Translations under genes and position numbers: made by a program
Shown here: positions 46,343-56,029 of the stretch, piece by piece
Layout: each line of letters starts with the position of its first letter
How positions within the stretch are numbered: the stretch's first letter is position 1
Assembly: GCA_031761405.1 (NCBI GenBank)
Contig: JASEVX010000003.1
Span: 114,455,831 to 114,519,830 of the forward strand
Direction: 5' to 3'
Length of the DNA: 64,000 nt
Origin: Serripes groenlandicus
Lineage: Eukaryota; Mollusca; Bivalvia; Cardiida; Cardiidae
Notes under the pieces: model-generated
Told to the model about the DNA's origin: nothing
The model's database searches: none
Seen by the model: only the letters and a program-made list of their open reading frames with translations

Positions 46343-46608
46343 ATTGTACTAAGTTTGTAGAGCAGAACTCGTATGAATTGTCCACGTACAAAGGTAAATT
46401 TTGTCATTTCTGAACATATATTAAGATGAGACTGCACATCCACGTCAGGTCAGCATTTACACGGTTCGTAAGTCACCTGCAACATTTATGGTTTATTAAA
46501 GCTTTTGCAAACATGTGTAGAGCTAGATTTGACGACGCAGATGTACAGGCTGATCCTGACATAAACTTTTTCTCAAGATCAAAGTTGTAACTTTTCCAAT
46601 GGATAAAC

Positions 46609-48708
46609 TCATATTAAGAGGTATTTTATTAAAACTTCAAATGTATAGATCTCCATTCCGTTGCCCTCGAATTTAAATTCATGACTTGATTCCTTAATGT
46701 TTGTGTCTCCGTCTTTCTTTGATAACTTTGATTGGATTATGTCACTAACTTCCTCTTGTTGTTTATCTGAAGTTCTCTTGTAAGTACGAATGGCACTCGA
46801 CCTGTGACCCGTTTTCTCTGCAATAAGCTGCTCATCAACACCGGCTGCATACAGCCTCGTAGCAACTGTAGCTCTCAGTGAATGGTTTGTAAAATGACCT
46901 TTGAACCCGGCTTCTTTACATAGCCTGGTTACAGTCTGCTGAAGTGTATGGACCCCGACAGGCGCATCGTCATACCAAACTTCTTCTGTAAATATTTTCT
47001 TCGGCCTTAGGTACAACGCCATGCATTTTACCAGTCAATGGACTGAAATATAAAAATAGATAATTGAACATACGCTTTGTCTGGATTAATATTAATGAAC
47101 GTGTTTGGAAGACCTGGTGAAATAGGTCATGGTAGATGAAAACTTAAAGTGAGAAAATAACTTAACAAACTGTTGAAAATGGCGTAAAACACTAATAAAT
47201 GAAGCATTTCATTAATAAAACTATAACACTAGACATGCATACAACGAATACCAAATTCTGTCGACAACCGGTCTAATGGTAACATTCTGACCCTGGCATG
47301 TCAAATGGTCAGATTTCATTATTTAGCTCAATGTAAAATTAACCTTGTACATGCCAGGGTAATAAATTTACTTTTTCTAGTGTTGATCTTTTGCTTCTAT
47401 ACAGGAATTATGAGTACTATTAAAGCCTATATCATTTTCAAGTCGCATATTATCGACGAACTGTAGCCTCATGATAAGACACAGTTAATGTTAATATTGT
47501 GCTTGAAATAGATACTCCGACAAAAACGGGCTGAAGATCACTACGTTTGGGTACAACTGAAACTGCGTTACAGCTACCTCCGTCACGACCGGTCGCTTCT
47601 TTTAATATACATTGTATAGAAATAGAACGACTGTTACAATGTTTTCAAAATGTATGTTTTTCATTAGTATTTCAGTGTAATAGTCTGATTTTTACTCACC
47701 GCTTACTCATGTACTTCTCATACAACCGAACGATGCATCTGTCTGGACAGTCATAGTTTTCATACGCCCTGGTCACTTTTGGCTCAACCTTTCTGTGTAA
47801 TAACCCACCGGCGTTGGATTTGGACACATCTTCAGTATACTGTAAACAGCGGCGCTTATCAGTCGTTATTAATTTCAGCTGCGAATTAGATCCTACTCGT
47901 AAATGTCTGTGCTCTTGTCCAGCTCGTAAAGCAAAATTTAAACCAGTAGTGTATCTAACAGTTTAGGGGGTGAATCTGAGCCCAGTATTCTGTTTTTCCA
48001 GAGGTATTCTTCTTGGTCGGATGATATCACACTGGCCTGTTTTTTGTTAATACCTAATCCTTTCTGGGAAAGATCTTTCATTCTGGCGTCTAGAACCCTC
48101 TTCATTGTGCTAAATGCCGGATCTTCTAAAAAGTTGATAATCCGATCGTTTAATCTAATGTAGTGCTGTAACGACATAACGATTTCATAAAGCGTTTCGG
48201 GCTGATATTCATTTCCAGACTGGTTTCGAACTTCACCGACGAAGTATGTCAAAACGTTGTCAAGTTCTGCGTCAGACATTTGCAAGAGGGACTTGTTGAA
48301 TTTGACTTATGCTAGATTGTTTCTGTTGGTTTGCCAGGATACGAACAAATTGACATCCCATTTATCTTTACTTTTGGTGTTTTTCGGAACAGCACTTTGC
48401 AGAAGACACTGTACGTCTCTGTCAGTCATTATTGAACCAAATCTCTGTTTTTGCGCCTGTTCTTCTGCTTCTTGTGTCGCTGTAATCAGTGCGTTATTGT
48501 CTTCTTCTTCAAAGTCCGAAATATCCGAAAATAAGTCCGATTTTACAGTGAAGGTTGGTGTCACATTTAACTCAGGGTAATTCTCCTCCATACTAAGTAT
48601 GAACTCAACTATATTTCCCTCAGAAATCATGTGGTCAATATAAATGATGGGTAATAAAGATTTCATCTCCGCTTTCGGACGACATGACTCCCTCAAAAGC
48701 GATAACAA
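46609..48708 (-). pseudogene. Crypton/KIAA1958-type (DUF3504) tyrosine recombinase with one intron
   Basis: Exon 1 (48708-47700) holds an acidic N-terminus (SDISDFEEEDNN), the phrase RFGSIMTDRDVQCLL, the SAM-like core-binding part (DKWDVNLFVSWQ, LDNVLTYFVGEVRNQ, YQPETLYEIVMSL) and LNFALRAGQEHRHLR with the first catalytic Arg. It ends at a donor GTGAGT (47699). After a 657-bp intron (acceptor TTATATTTCAG, AG 47044-47043) exon 2 carries HSLR (46884-46873), GHRSS (His, from about 46806) and TYKRT (Tyr, 46782-46780), so the R-HxxR-H-Y set of tyrosine recombinases is complete in the DNA. The copy is broken by TAA at 48309-48307, a frameshift near 47938 and a 1-nt insertion near 47027 (AAAATGC). 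Such genes derive from Crypton transposons and are numerous in molluscs. The start is unclear: 48708 is TTG; an ATG at 48685 is in another frame. Confidence 0.82.
47290..47360. repeat. Hairpin with perfect 12-bp arms inside the recombinase intron
   Basis: ACCCTGGCATGT (47290-47301) and ACATGCCAGGGT (47349-47360) are exact inverted copies 47 bp apart within the intron of the recombinase pseudogene. It may be a tiny inverted-repeat element. No target-site duplication is clear. Confidence 0.75.
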
Positions 48709-48963
48709 AAACGACTAAACCGGACAGCCACGCCTCTGTCCAATATTACAGCATGAAAATGCACGTGTTTTTACAGTGTTTAAAAGTGTAGCTTTTACTA
48801 TAACACTACTTACAATAGCGGGGCTGGCGCTGGGGTTTGGGCTAGGGGTGGGGGCTTTCATTTAACAAGATATATATCAAATATTTAAGTTACATATTAG
48901 AAAGCTTAAATGGCAAATTATTGCATTTAATTGTCTTATTATGCAAATTGGTGTTTTAAGTAA

Positions 48964-49070
48964 GATATAAACCTCAAACGATCCAATATGTGAAATACTG
49001 GACTACCCACGGCGCTACGCGCCTCGGACAGTCCAGTATTTCACATATTGGATCGTTTTCGACTTATATC
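48964..49070. repeat. Large palindrome with perfect 29-bp arms
   Basis: The left arm (48976-49004) starts AAACGATCC and ends ATACTGGACT; the right arm (49030-49058) is its exact inverse. Outside these arms GATATAA / TTATATC extends the pairing with mismatches to about 41 bp per arm. The 25-nt centre carries its own stem, GGCGC-TAC-GCGCC. Such a structure could extrude as a cruciform. It lies about 260 bp 5' of the recombinase pseudogene and shares the (G)TCCA(A/G)TATT motif with the block at 45050-45175. Confidence 0.93.
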
Positions 49071-49079
49071 CATTACATA

Positions 49080-51160
49080 ACACCACTTTTAATGCTGGGG
49101 GAACGTCTCGACGACTTTTATTATCTAGATTACATCTTAAATTAACGATATTTTATAAATTGTCTGCATAACTTTCATAAATAAAGCCTTAAAGCAAACG
49201 TTTATTGAAAGGGTTAGTAATGGCCCCTGTAAAAGCATTTTTCTAACTGTTTACAACATTTACACTACATTGATGGAAGATCATTTTTAGAAATTTTAAA
49301 TTATCAATCTAAACATCACACTTTTTACAACTGATAACACATTATCAGTATTCAGTTATTACAAATTATTAGCATAAAAGAACCAGTAGTATTGGAAACT
49401 TAATCAGGAAACGCCATACAACTGAACACTTGTTTAAAACGGTGTTAAGCACCAGAAACTCTGAAGCCTTTAATACGTTTGTAAACAAGAAGCAGAATAA
49501 GACAATAACTTGTGAGGTATACCATTTTATACAACCGTAAGTAAACATGTAAAACGTGAAATCGTCCGGTCAAATTAAAGGGTGAGGCTGAATACAGGGT
49601 ACAACTTATCTGAATTTGAAATGTTTACGTTATCGATTTAAAAGATCTTAACTGCTCGTATAAAGGCTCGAGGTCGTATTTTAAAAATTGAAGTATTAGC
49701 ATAACAAAAAAGATGGCAGATTATATATATACAAGTATTTAGTCCAATCCTTAGCCAGACCGATTTGGGTCCAAATCTCCTGTATCGACTGCTTGACTAG
49801 TCGACGTTGTGAAGCGAGGAGATATTATTATGTATGATCATGTTCTCACTTTCCAATGCATAGTCTACCTGCTAAAACATACATGTTTACCAATGGTAAA
49901 TGTCCACCGTTGTATTCTGTACATGTGTTTTCAATTTGGATGCACGTTAAATTGGCTTGTGAGGTAACACGTTTACGTATCACGACCAGGATGTGTGCAT
50001 AACGGGTTTAATATAACGCTTACATTTATATTATCAGAAAAACCATTGTTTGATTGTTCTTTGTTCAAACACACGCGTTTAAGTATATGTAAACAATGGT
50101 TGAGACGAAGTGATAAAAACACTCTTTTTCTCAAATGCAGCAACAATGCTGACTTTTAGTTATATAAGTAGATAGGAAATGCTTCTGCCATCGATTATGA
50201 AACAAACACCCGTTAATATCAGAACGCCGAAGGGTCCACGTGTACTTCAGCTCTAATTTGTTTTCCCTCTGAGAGTGTGAGACTACTTGCTATACTACCA
50301 TTGCCTTTGCTAAAAGTTAGATCACCTATCCTACGTCGCCCTCGCTGTATGCACCTTGTTATTAAATCCCAAACATGTAAAAAAGATGGTCCAAAGATTC
50401 GCGCCAAGGCGTTTGCAATAGTAAATTGTTGATATGGGCAAATAGCAAAATACCAGTTAAAGGGAGACAATAGGATAAATAGTAATTTCTTAAAATTAAT
50501 CTGTCCCATCTAAGGGTTGAGTAGTGGCCTCCCTTATATATTATTTGGCACGGCAATATATGATTATAGTTATATAAATACATTCTTTCCTTGCTATTTT
50601 TGTTATATAATATATATTTATATTGTGACACAGCAAGGTATCTTGACAGGGATTAAGCTTAAGGATCCTTAAATTTAAACCGCTTTAAATTGTACTCATT
50701 CTGTCCAATGATGACATTCTATTCATCACGTGTTAATTTAAGGAATCGGTTTCTTTTTAAGCATTCCACTGTTTTGGTATATTGCCCGTAACTTTGATGG
50801 GACGAATAAGGATATTGACGATAATATTTTCAAAATCTGTGAAATTAAAAGCAATCAATTGAGAAATGTGTATATGAGCCGCTATTTTGATGTTGTATCT
50901 TCATATGTTGGGTGCAACATCCATGTACGGAATTCTGTTCGGGACATGGTAGTTCATTTTATAATCAATTAAGCGCAAAACTTTACCTGTGTCGCATTTA
51001 TTCTGTTCAATTTTTACACTCATTTTTGTTGTAAATCGAAGTAATACTTTGAAAAATAAAAGCTAGTATCGACTTGTACCTTTTTAATAGATGAATATAA
51101 AGTTCATTAGCAAACAAAAGACACTACTGTCCTTCATGACAATATAGATATGGAAAAAAA
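49080..51160. other. No gene recognised; doubtful 96-codon minus frame
   Basis: The minus frame 50509-50219 contains FTIANALARIFGPSFLHVWD and QRGRRRIGDLTF, which look more coding-like than the surroundings, but I do not recognise it and its borders show no good splice signals. The rest is AT-rich spacer. Confidence 0.25.
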
Positions 51161-51162
51161 AC

Positions 51163-51177
51163 ATTATTATTATTACG

Positions 51178-51216
<39 letters not shown>
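51163..51216 (+). repeat. (ATT)n microsatellite
   Basis: About 17 ATT units with one ACG and one GTT interruption. It could be the tail of a degraded LINE (compare 28927-28948), but no LINE body is recognisable beside it. Confidence 0.93.
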
Positions 51217-51660
51217 GTTATTGTCAGAAGTAGCTTCGTAAGGGTCCCTGTTCTCGAACCGTACCGGATCACGAACGTTTAGTTCAAGGACTTGTATAAC
51301 TACACTATGACATTTAATGCGATTGGGAATTGTATTTAGACCCCTGAAATAAGCATTCCCTCGGAAAAACCCTGGACAATATATGTGCAGTGTGAGTAAT
51401 GCGTATACTGACCTTTTACCTAGTATATAATGCTTTGGACCTCACCGAAAAAGAAGATTGTTAAAAATATTGTTGGAAAAGGAGAACCCATTCACATCAT
51501 CAAATTGAGATGTTTATTTGGGGAAAAGTTGTGTTTGTTTTATTGTGGTTTTAAGCCATTTTCAACATATGAGACTTTGTTTACAACAAAGATGCTGGTT
51601 TGGAGTAATTGATCCTTTTAAGTAAGGTTTCCTTTTAAATAACTACTTTTTGTATCCAGA
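51217..51660. other. No gene recognised
   Basis: A 60-codon plus frame at 51430-51612 is unsupported. Confidence 0.35.
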
Positions 51661-51664
51661 GGTT

Positions 51665-52262
51665 GTACCCATCTTCAGCAAATAACATTTAACCCTTTCC
51701 TACTTGCAGACGCTTTTTGACCCATCTTCAGCAAACAACATTTAACCCTTTCCTACTTGCAGACGCTTTTTGACCCATCTTCAGCAAACAACATTTAACC
51801 CTTTCCCGCTTGCAGACGCTTTTTGACCCATCTTCAGCAAACAACATTTAACCCTTTCCCGCTTGCAGACGCTTTTTGACCCATCTTCAGCAAACAACAT
51901 TTAACCCTTTCCCGCTTGCAGACGCTTTTTGACCCATCTTCAGCAAACAACATTTAACACTTTCCCACTGGCAGACGCTTTTTGACCCATCTTCAGCAAA
52001 CAACATTTAACCCTTTCCTACTTGCAGACGCTTTTTGACCCATCTTCAGCAAACAACATTTAACCCTTTCCTACTTGCAGACGCTTTTTGACCCATCTTC
52101 AGCAAACAACATTTAACACTTTCCTACTTGCAGACGCTTTTTGACCCATCTTCAGCAAACAACATATAACCCTTTCCTACTTGCAGACGCTTTTTGACCG
52201 ATCTTCAGCAAACAACATTTAACCCTTTTCCGCTTGTAGACGCTTTATGACCCATCTTAAGA
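51665..52262 (+). repeat. 53-bp minisatellite derived from a transposon terminus
   Basis: About 11 nearly identical units, GACCCATCTTCAGCAAACAA, CATTTAACCCTTTCCTAC, TTGCAGACGCTTTTT. The segment TTTAACCCTTTCC ... GCAGACGCTTT matches the left end of the TTAA / CCCTTT fold-back element (TTTAACCCTTTCC..., TAGACGCTTTCTGACGCC at 61392-61430). One or two substitutions per unit distinguish TACTTG, CGCTTG and CACTGG variants. It directly abuts a LINE tail. Confidence 0.95.
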
Positions 52263-52271
52263 AAAGTAAAC

Positions 52272-52790
52272 ATGTTTCGTTACTGGTTAAAAATACTTAA
52301 ATTAAATGAACGGTCACCCGTAAAACAAGTGTACTTCCTTTTAAAAAAGTATGCAAATAATAACATTAGCTACACTAAACTAAACTGGCCATTTCAGATA
52401 AAGAACATGTTAAATCACTTAGAACTTTGGCTTAACCAAGACGTTTTAACATTACGCTTAGATACCATAAAACAACGACTACATGTATTTGATCAATATC
52501 ACCAATCTTGGTACAGTAATATTAATAACTTACAGAGGCTAAGCACTTATAGTATCTTTAAACACAATTTCAACTTAAAACCTTATCTAGACAGCATTAA
52601 GAATAAACGCTTTAAAATTGCATTAAGTAGATTTAGACTTTCTTCCAATAAATTAGAAATTGAACGCCGTCGTTACAATAATATCGATAAGCCAAATAGA
52701 ATATGTAAATTGTGTTATTGAAAATCTATACAAAACGAGTTCCACTTCATTTTAATCTGTCCATTATATAGATATTAAGTAAAACAATAC
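52272..52790 (+). pseudogene. LINE C-terminal tail, 5'-truncated at a minisatellite
   Basis: The frame 52272-52721 (149 codons) is the far C-terminal part of the LINE family also seen at 16800-18125: MFRYWLKILKLNE, PVKQVYFLLKKYANNN, LNWPFQIKNMLNHL, SWYSNINNLQRLSTYSIFKH, FKIALSRFRLSSNKLEIE and RICKLC. A single TGA follows; in the same frame NEFHFILICPLYRY completes the C-x2-C...H-x4-C knuckle before TAA at about 52778. So one stop separates two otherwise intact halves. Its 5' end is cut where the 53-bp array ends. Confidence 0.85.
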
Positions 52791-52799
52791 TTAACACCT

Positions 52800-53935
52800 T
52801 ATTATTCTAGTTGGCCAACAATAAATAAACTTGAAACATTATTATCGTCAGTGAACAAAAAGGTATAACCTTAAATCTATCAAAATATATTTACTTTGCA
52901 TCGCAGTTAAGAGATCAATGAGATGTTTATATTTTATATCTAGCATTATATACTATTATATATATATATATCAAAGCTTTTCTAACAATTGTTAAGCATT
53001 TCTTTACTTCCCATGTTTATTAGTCGCCGGGCAGAAGCCAGCGACTTATATTTTTAATAGCTTTTCGGAAATGACATGGGAGGACGAGTTATTATTAGAA
53101 AAAAACAAATTTAAATGTCTTGAACATATTACAATTGTGTTTGTTTAAAAAACACTTAATTATGACACATCTAAAATGTAATAAATAATGCGTATTCATG
53201 ACGGAAGGAAGCAGAGACAACTTAATTAATCTATAGGAACCGATGACACTTTAAGAATGACCAAAATCGCCAAGCTATGACATGCTGCATTTACAAATAA
53301 ATGTACACAATTTACAAATAATAGAACGGGTCACGTTACGGCCATGCCTATTGCGTAGTTGGGTTAACCTTGTTTTTACAGTTTCTAGAATTATACTGTA
53401 ATATGTAGTAATTCAAATGAATCATCATTGATTGTTTAAAGATTATCCATTTCTCTAACAATCTAAATATTGTAAATAGGCAAAAACATCGCCAGAAACT
53501 TTTTTCTGAGCTTTAATGAATCGGGTCATAAACCAAACTATTAAAAAAGCGTAGCCTAGAAAGTTACGGGAAAGTTATTACATACCCATCACATGTGTCT
53601 ATAGTTTTGTAATAACGGTAGAAGACATACGTTTTTTGTATCTTGCTGTTTCTTAAATCATTTTATACAATCTACTGGTTTTTTTCAAACATATAACGGA
53701 GTTTTTCTTAACAATAATACTTATGGTTGCTCCCTTTTCGATTACGTCACCCCATGGTACAACATTAAAACCTATCCCATACTGACGCCGCGCTTCCACG
53801 CGTCGTCAATAATGATCATCCAAAATACTTTATTGACGCGTTAATGATACTATTCTCTTTGAATATGTTTTTTATATACTAGTTATAGCGTTATTTATGA
53901 TAGACAATTATTCGTATTTTATTGCTAAATAAGGA
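52800..53935. other. No gene recognised
   Basis: AT-rich spacer with a short (TA)n at about 52959-52971. Confidence 0.4.
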
Positions 53936-54172
53936 ATGAAACGCCGAAACCTATCCGAAGTAGCTGAATGCGACGCGGAAGAATGCCGACAGTTCCGGAA
54001 TTGGCTCCCGAATGTTTCCCGATCGTGTGGAATGGTTGCGGTAACATTGCAGAACATGCTGAAGAGTTGCCGAATCGTTGGCGATATAATGCTGAAATGT
54101 TGCCGATTTGATAGTCGGGGTATATAAACAATGCCGAACTACTATTTTGTTATCAGTTGCTAGTGGGACACC

Positions 54173-54660
54173 ATGGATGTTATAGGCCTTCACCTTGCAC
54201 TTCAGTTTCAAATCCAAGCTGAAACGGATGCCATGCTTGCCTTAGCATTGTATTTGAGACAGAGATGAAGAAGACGTCATCGTTGGTGGGTCCGCCCCTG
54301 GCTCACAGACGACAGGAGGCTTCAGTATGGACAGTACAATACATTGATGCAGGAACTCCGAGATGAAGATGTCACCTCCTTCAAAAAGTATTTGAGGATC
54401 ACGCCAACAATGTTTGACGACATACTCCAGCGTCTAACGCATCACATTCAGAAAAAGGACACCAGGTTCCGTAACGCCCTTCCTGCTGGCCGTAAAGCTT
54501 GCGATGACGCTGAGGTTCAGGGCATCTGGGGACACGTACGCCTCCTTGGCGTATGACTTCCGTGTTGCTGCGGAAAGTCTATGCTATTTTGTCCCAGAAG
54601 TATGTACTGCCCTTTCTTCAGGAGTATAAGGATGAAGTTCTGGCCATTCCCAATATCACA
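54173..54660 (+). pseudogene. HARBI1-like transposase, N-terminal part only
   Basis: From ATG 54173 the frame reads through one TGA (54266-54268) into RRRHRWWVRPWL, LMQELRDEDVTSFKKYL, RITPTMFDDILQRLTHHI and DTRFRNALPAG. After a shift near 54496 it continues KLAMTLRFRASGDTYASLAY and DFRVA, then a third frame QEYKDEVLAIPN near 54620. This is the N-terminal half of HARBI1/PIF-type DDE transposases (helical DNA-binding part). The catalytic DDE domain is missing entirely: sequence passes straight into the opposite-strand ORF. Confidence 0.78.
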
Positions 54661-54937
54661 TAACATACACAAGAAAACAAATAGACATATTATCTTTGGT
54701 AGTCTCTTTCAGGTTCTGATTCGGCGTGCTCTTGTCATTTCTGCTTTTAATAGCCGAAGAAGAGTGGGATGTGCTGGGGGCATCCTTTCGAGACTTTTTT
54801 ATATTTATTTTCTTCTCGACTTGGGCTGGCAGATAGGGGTTTACGCCTTCATCCGAACTTGAGTGTTCAGGGGCTGGCTGAATGGTATTTTTTACACCCA
54901 ATCTCCTTTTGGGTAGCTTGCTCTTGCTTCGCACCAT
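54656..54937 (-). CDS. Basic Ser/Lys-rich ORF, possible second Harbinger protein
   Basis: A 93-codon ATG frame: RSKSKLPKRRLGVKN at the start (nuclear-localisation-like), then EHSSSDEGVNPYL and KKINIKKSRKDAPSTSHSSS. Harbinger elements often encode a second, Myb/SANT-like or otherwise DNA-binding protein; the place and opposite strand fit that, but no Myb/SANT motif is visible. It may be a 5' exon or a chance frame. Confidence 0.35.
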   Translation of the reverse strand: MVRSKSKLPKRRLGVKNTIQPAPEHSSSDEGVNPYLPAQVEKKINIKKSRKDAPSTSHSSSAIKSRNDKSTPNQNLKETTKDNMSICFLVYVM

Positions 54938-55395
54938 GACTATATAGTGTTTAATTCACAACAAAAAATGTCGATGTTGTCAATTCGAAAACTATTGGCA
55001 AACTGACGGCATTGCTTCTGCTGTCACTCTTTTATAGTTCGGGAAATACGGCTCCTGCTCGGCATCCCTTCTGCTCACAATCGGCGTCTTTAGCGACGAT
55101 TCGGCATCTTTTCATTACATGATTGGCATAGCTTTCATGTATACGCGAAACAAAACTCTTCCACTCGTCGTCTTCGGGGAGCTTTTGGCCTCGATTCAGC
55201 TTCCTTCAGGGACCGCTCGGGATGGCTAAAAGATTACGAAGCCTCGCAGAAGGCTTACCGAAGATGCCGAGTTAATGGCGATGTGTTCCCGAACGTCACA
55301 AATGGTTGCCGAAAGTTTGCCGATGGTTTGCCGAAGAACCCGAAGCCGTCCCGATAAACATTCGGCGTCCAAATTTTAAAACTATTAATATGTAG

Positions 55396-55848
55396 ATGCC
55401 GAAGTTTTTTCGATCCCGATTTGGCCCCAAAGTGTTAAGGAAGGACACGAAGGGTTCCAGAACATCGCGAAGACATGCCGTAACATCCCGATTTTGCGAA
55501 TTCCGCTTTCGGGAACCCTTCGGAGGCCTAGTGGACGGCAGCTATAACTGCTGGTCCGTTTTATCGAACATTCAAAACTTACAAAAACAGGTCAAAGCGT
55601 GCTGCCCGATGAAACGAATTAAGGGGGGGGGGGGGGGGGGGGGGGGGGTAGGGGGGAGCGACGATGAACCGGAGTGACGGGTCGCAGGCCGACCCCGGAA
55701 GGAAGCCGATGATGACATAGAAGTAGTATCCGAGGACGATGACATGTACAAAGCTTGGGACGACGAAGGTAAAGTAGAAGTATCCGATTACGAAGCTAGC
55801 GGCGATACAGCGGTAGTTAATCCCGAGGTCGAAAAGTGGAAGCGTTGA
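55396..55848 (+). pseudogene. Open frame with Gly tract, one stop, acidic tail
   Basis: The frame from ATG 55396 runs to a TGA at 55675-55677 (93 codons), crossing the G26 run as about nine Gly. In the same frame 56 more codons follow to TGA at 55846-55848. The sequence around the first stop, GGSDDEPE then RVAGRPRKEADDDIEVVSED, then DDMYKAWDDEGKVEVSDY, is strongly acidic with a GRPRK AT-hook-like basic motif and is very coding-like. The G run can slip, so frame and stop may vary between alleles. It lies in the right flank of the Harbinger remnant. Family not recognised. Confidence 0.35.
55623..55648 (+). repeat. G26 homopolymer (plus TA and G6)
   Basis: Twenty-six consecutive G, then TA and six G. 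It is a strong potential G-quadruplex and a probable sequencing and assembly difficulty; its exact length should be doubted. Confidence 0.9.
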
Positions 55849-55849
55849 T

Positions 55850-56028
55850 GATATTGCTCGCAATATCAATTTCTGCAGTAAATAATGTATGTGTGTTTCC
55901 GGTAATGTCGTCAGCATATGATCTCGTGATGTTGATGACCAAAAATAAAGCCTTAGAAATAACTTTTCATCGAATTAACTTACGTATAATGATCACGTTT
56001 TTATTGAAAAGAAATACTCTACATTTCT
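55850..56028. other. Spacer, no gene
   Basis: AT-rich transition to the 55-bp array. Confidence 0.4.
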
Positions 56029-56029
56029 C

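Larger units (their letters stand above)
53940..55530. mobile_element. PIF/Harbinger-type element remnant with CCGA-rich flanks
   Basis: A decayed Harbinger transposase N-terminus (54173-54660) and an opposite-strand basic ORF (54937-54656) lie between two DNA stretches dense in CCGA/TCGG motifs: left 53942-54140 (GCCGAAACC, TCCGAAG, GCCGACA, CCCGAATG, GCCGAATCG, GCCGATT, GCCGAACT) and right 55030-55520 (GCTCGGCATCC, CAATCGGCG, ATTCGGCATC, TTACCGAAGATGCCGAG, TTGCCGAAAG, GCCGATGG, GCCGAAGAACCCGAAG and more). Subterminal motif clusters are the binding sites of Harbinger-type proteins. Ends and the expected 3-bp TWA duplication were not located. Confidence 0.6.

Noticed and set aside
46175..46413. 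Two overlapping plus ORFs (RVYTCSSLHLFEST type)
   Set aside because: Direct translation of a 16-bp minisatellite.
50219..50509. 96-codon minus ORF as a gene
   Set aside because: Partly coding-like text but no recognised family, no proper splice borders; kept only as a note in the spacer entry.
51084..51272. Minus ORF with poly-Ile
   Set aside because: Translation of the (ATT)n microsatellite.
55579..55917. 112-codon minus ORF with a poly-Pro run
   Set aside because: The proline run is only the complement of the G26 tract; the plus-strand frame is more coding-like.
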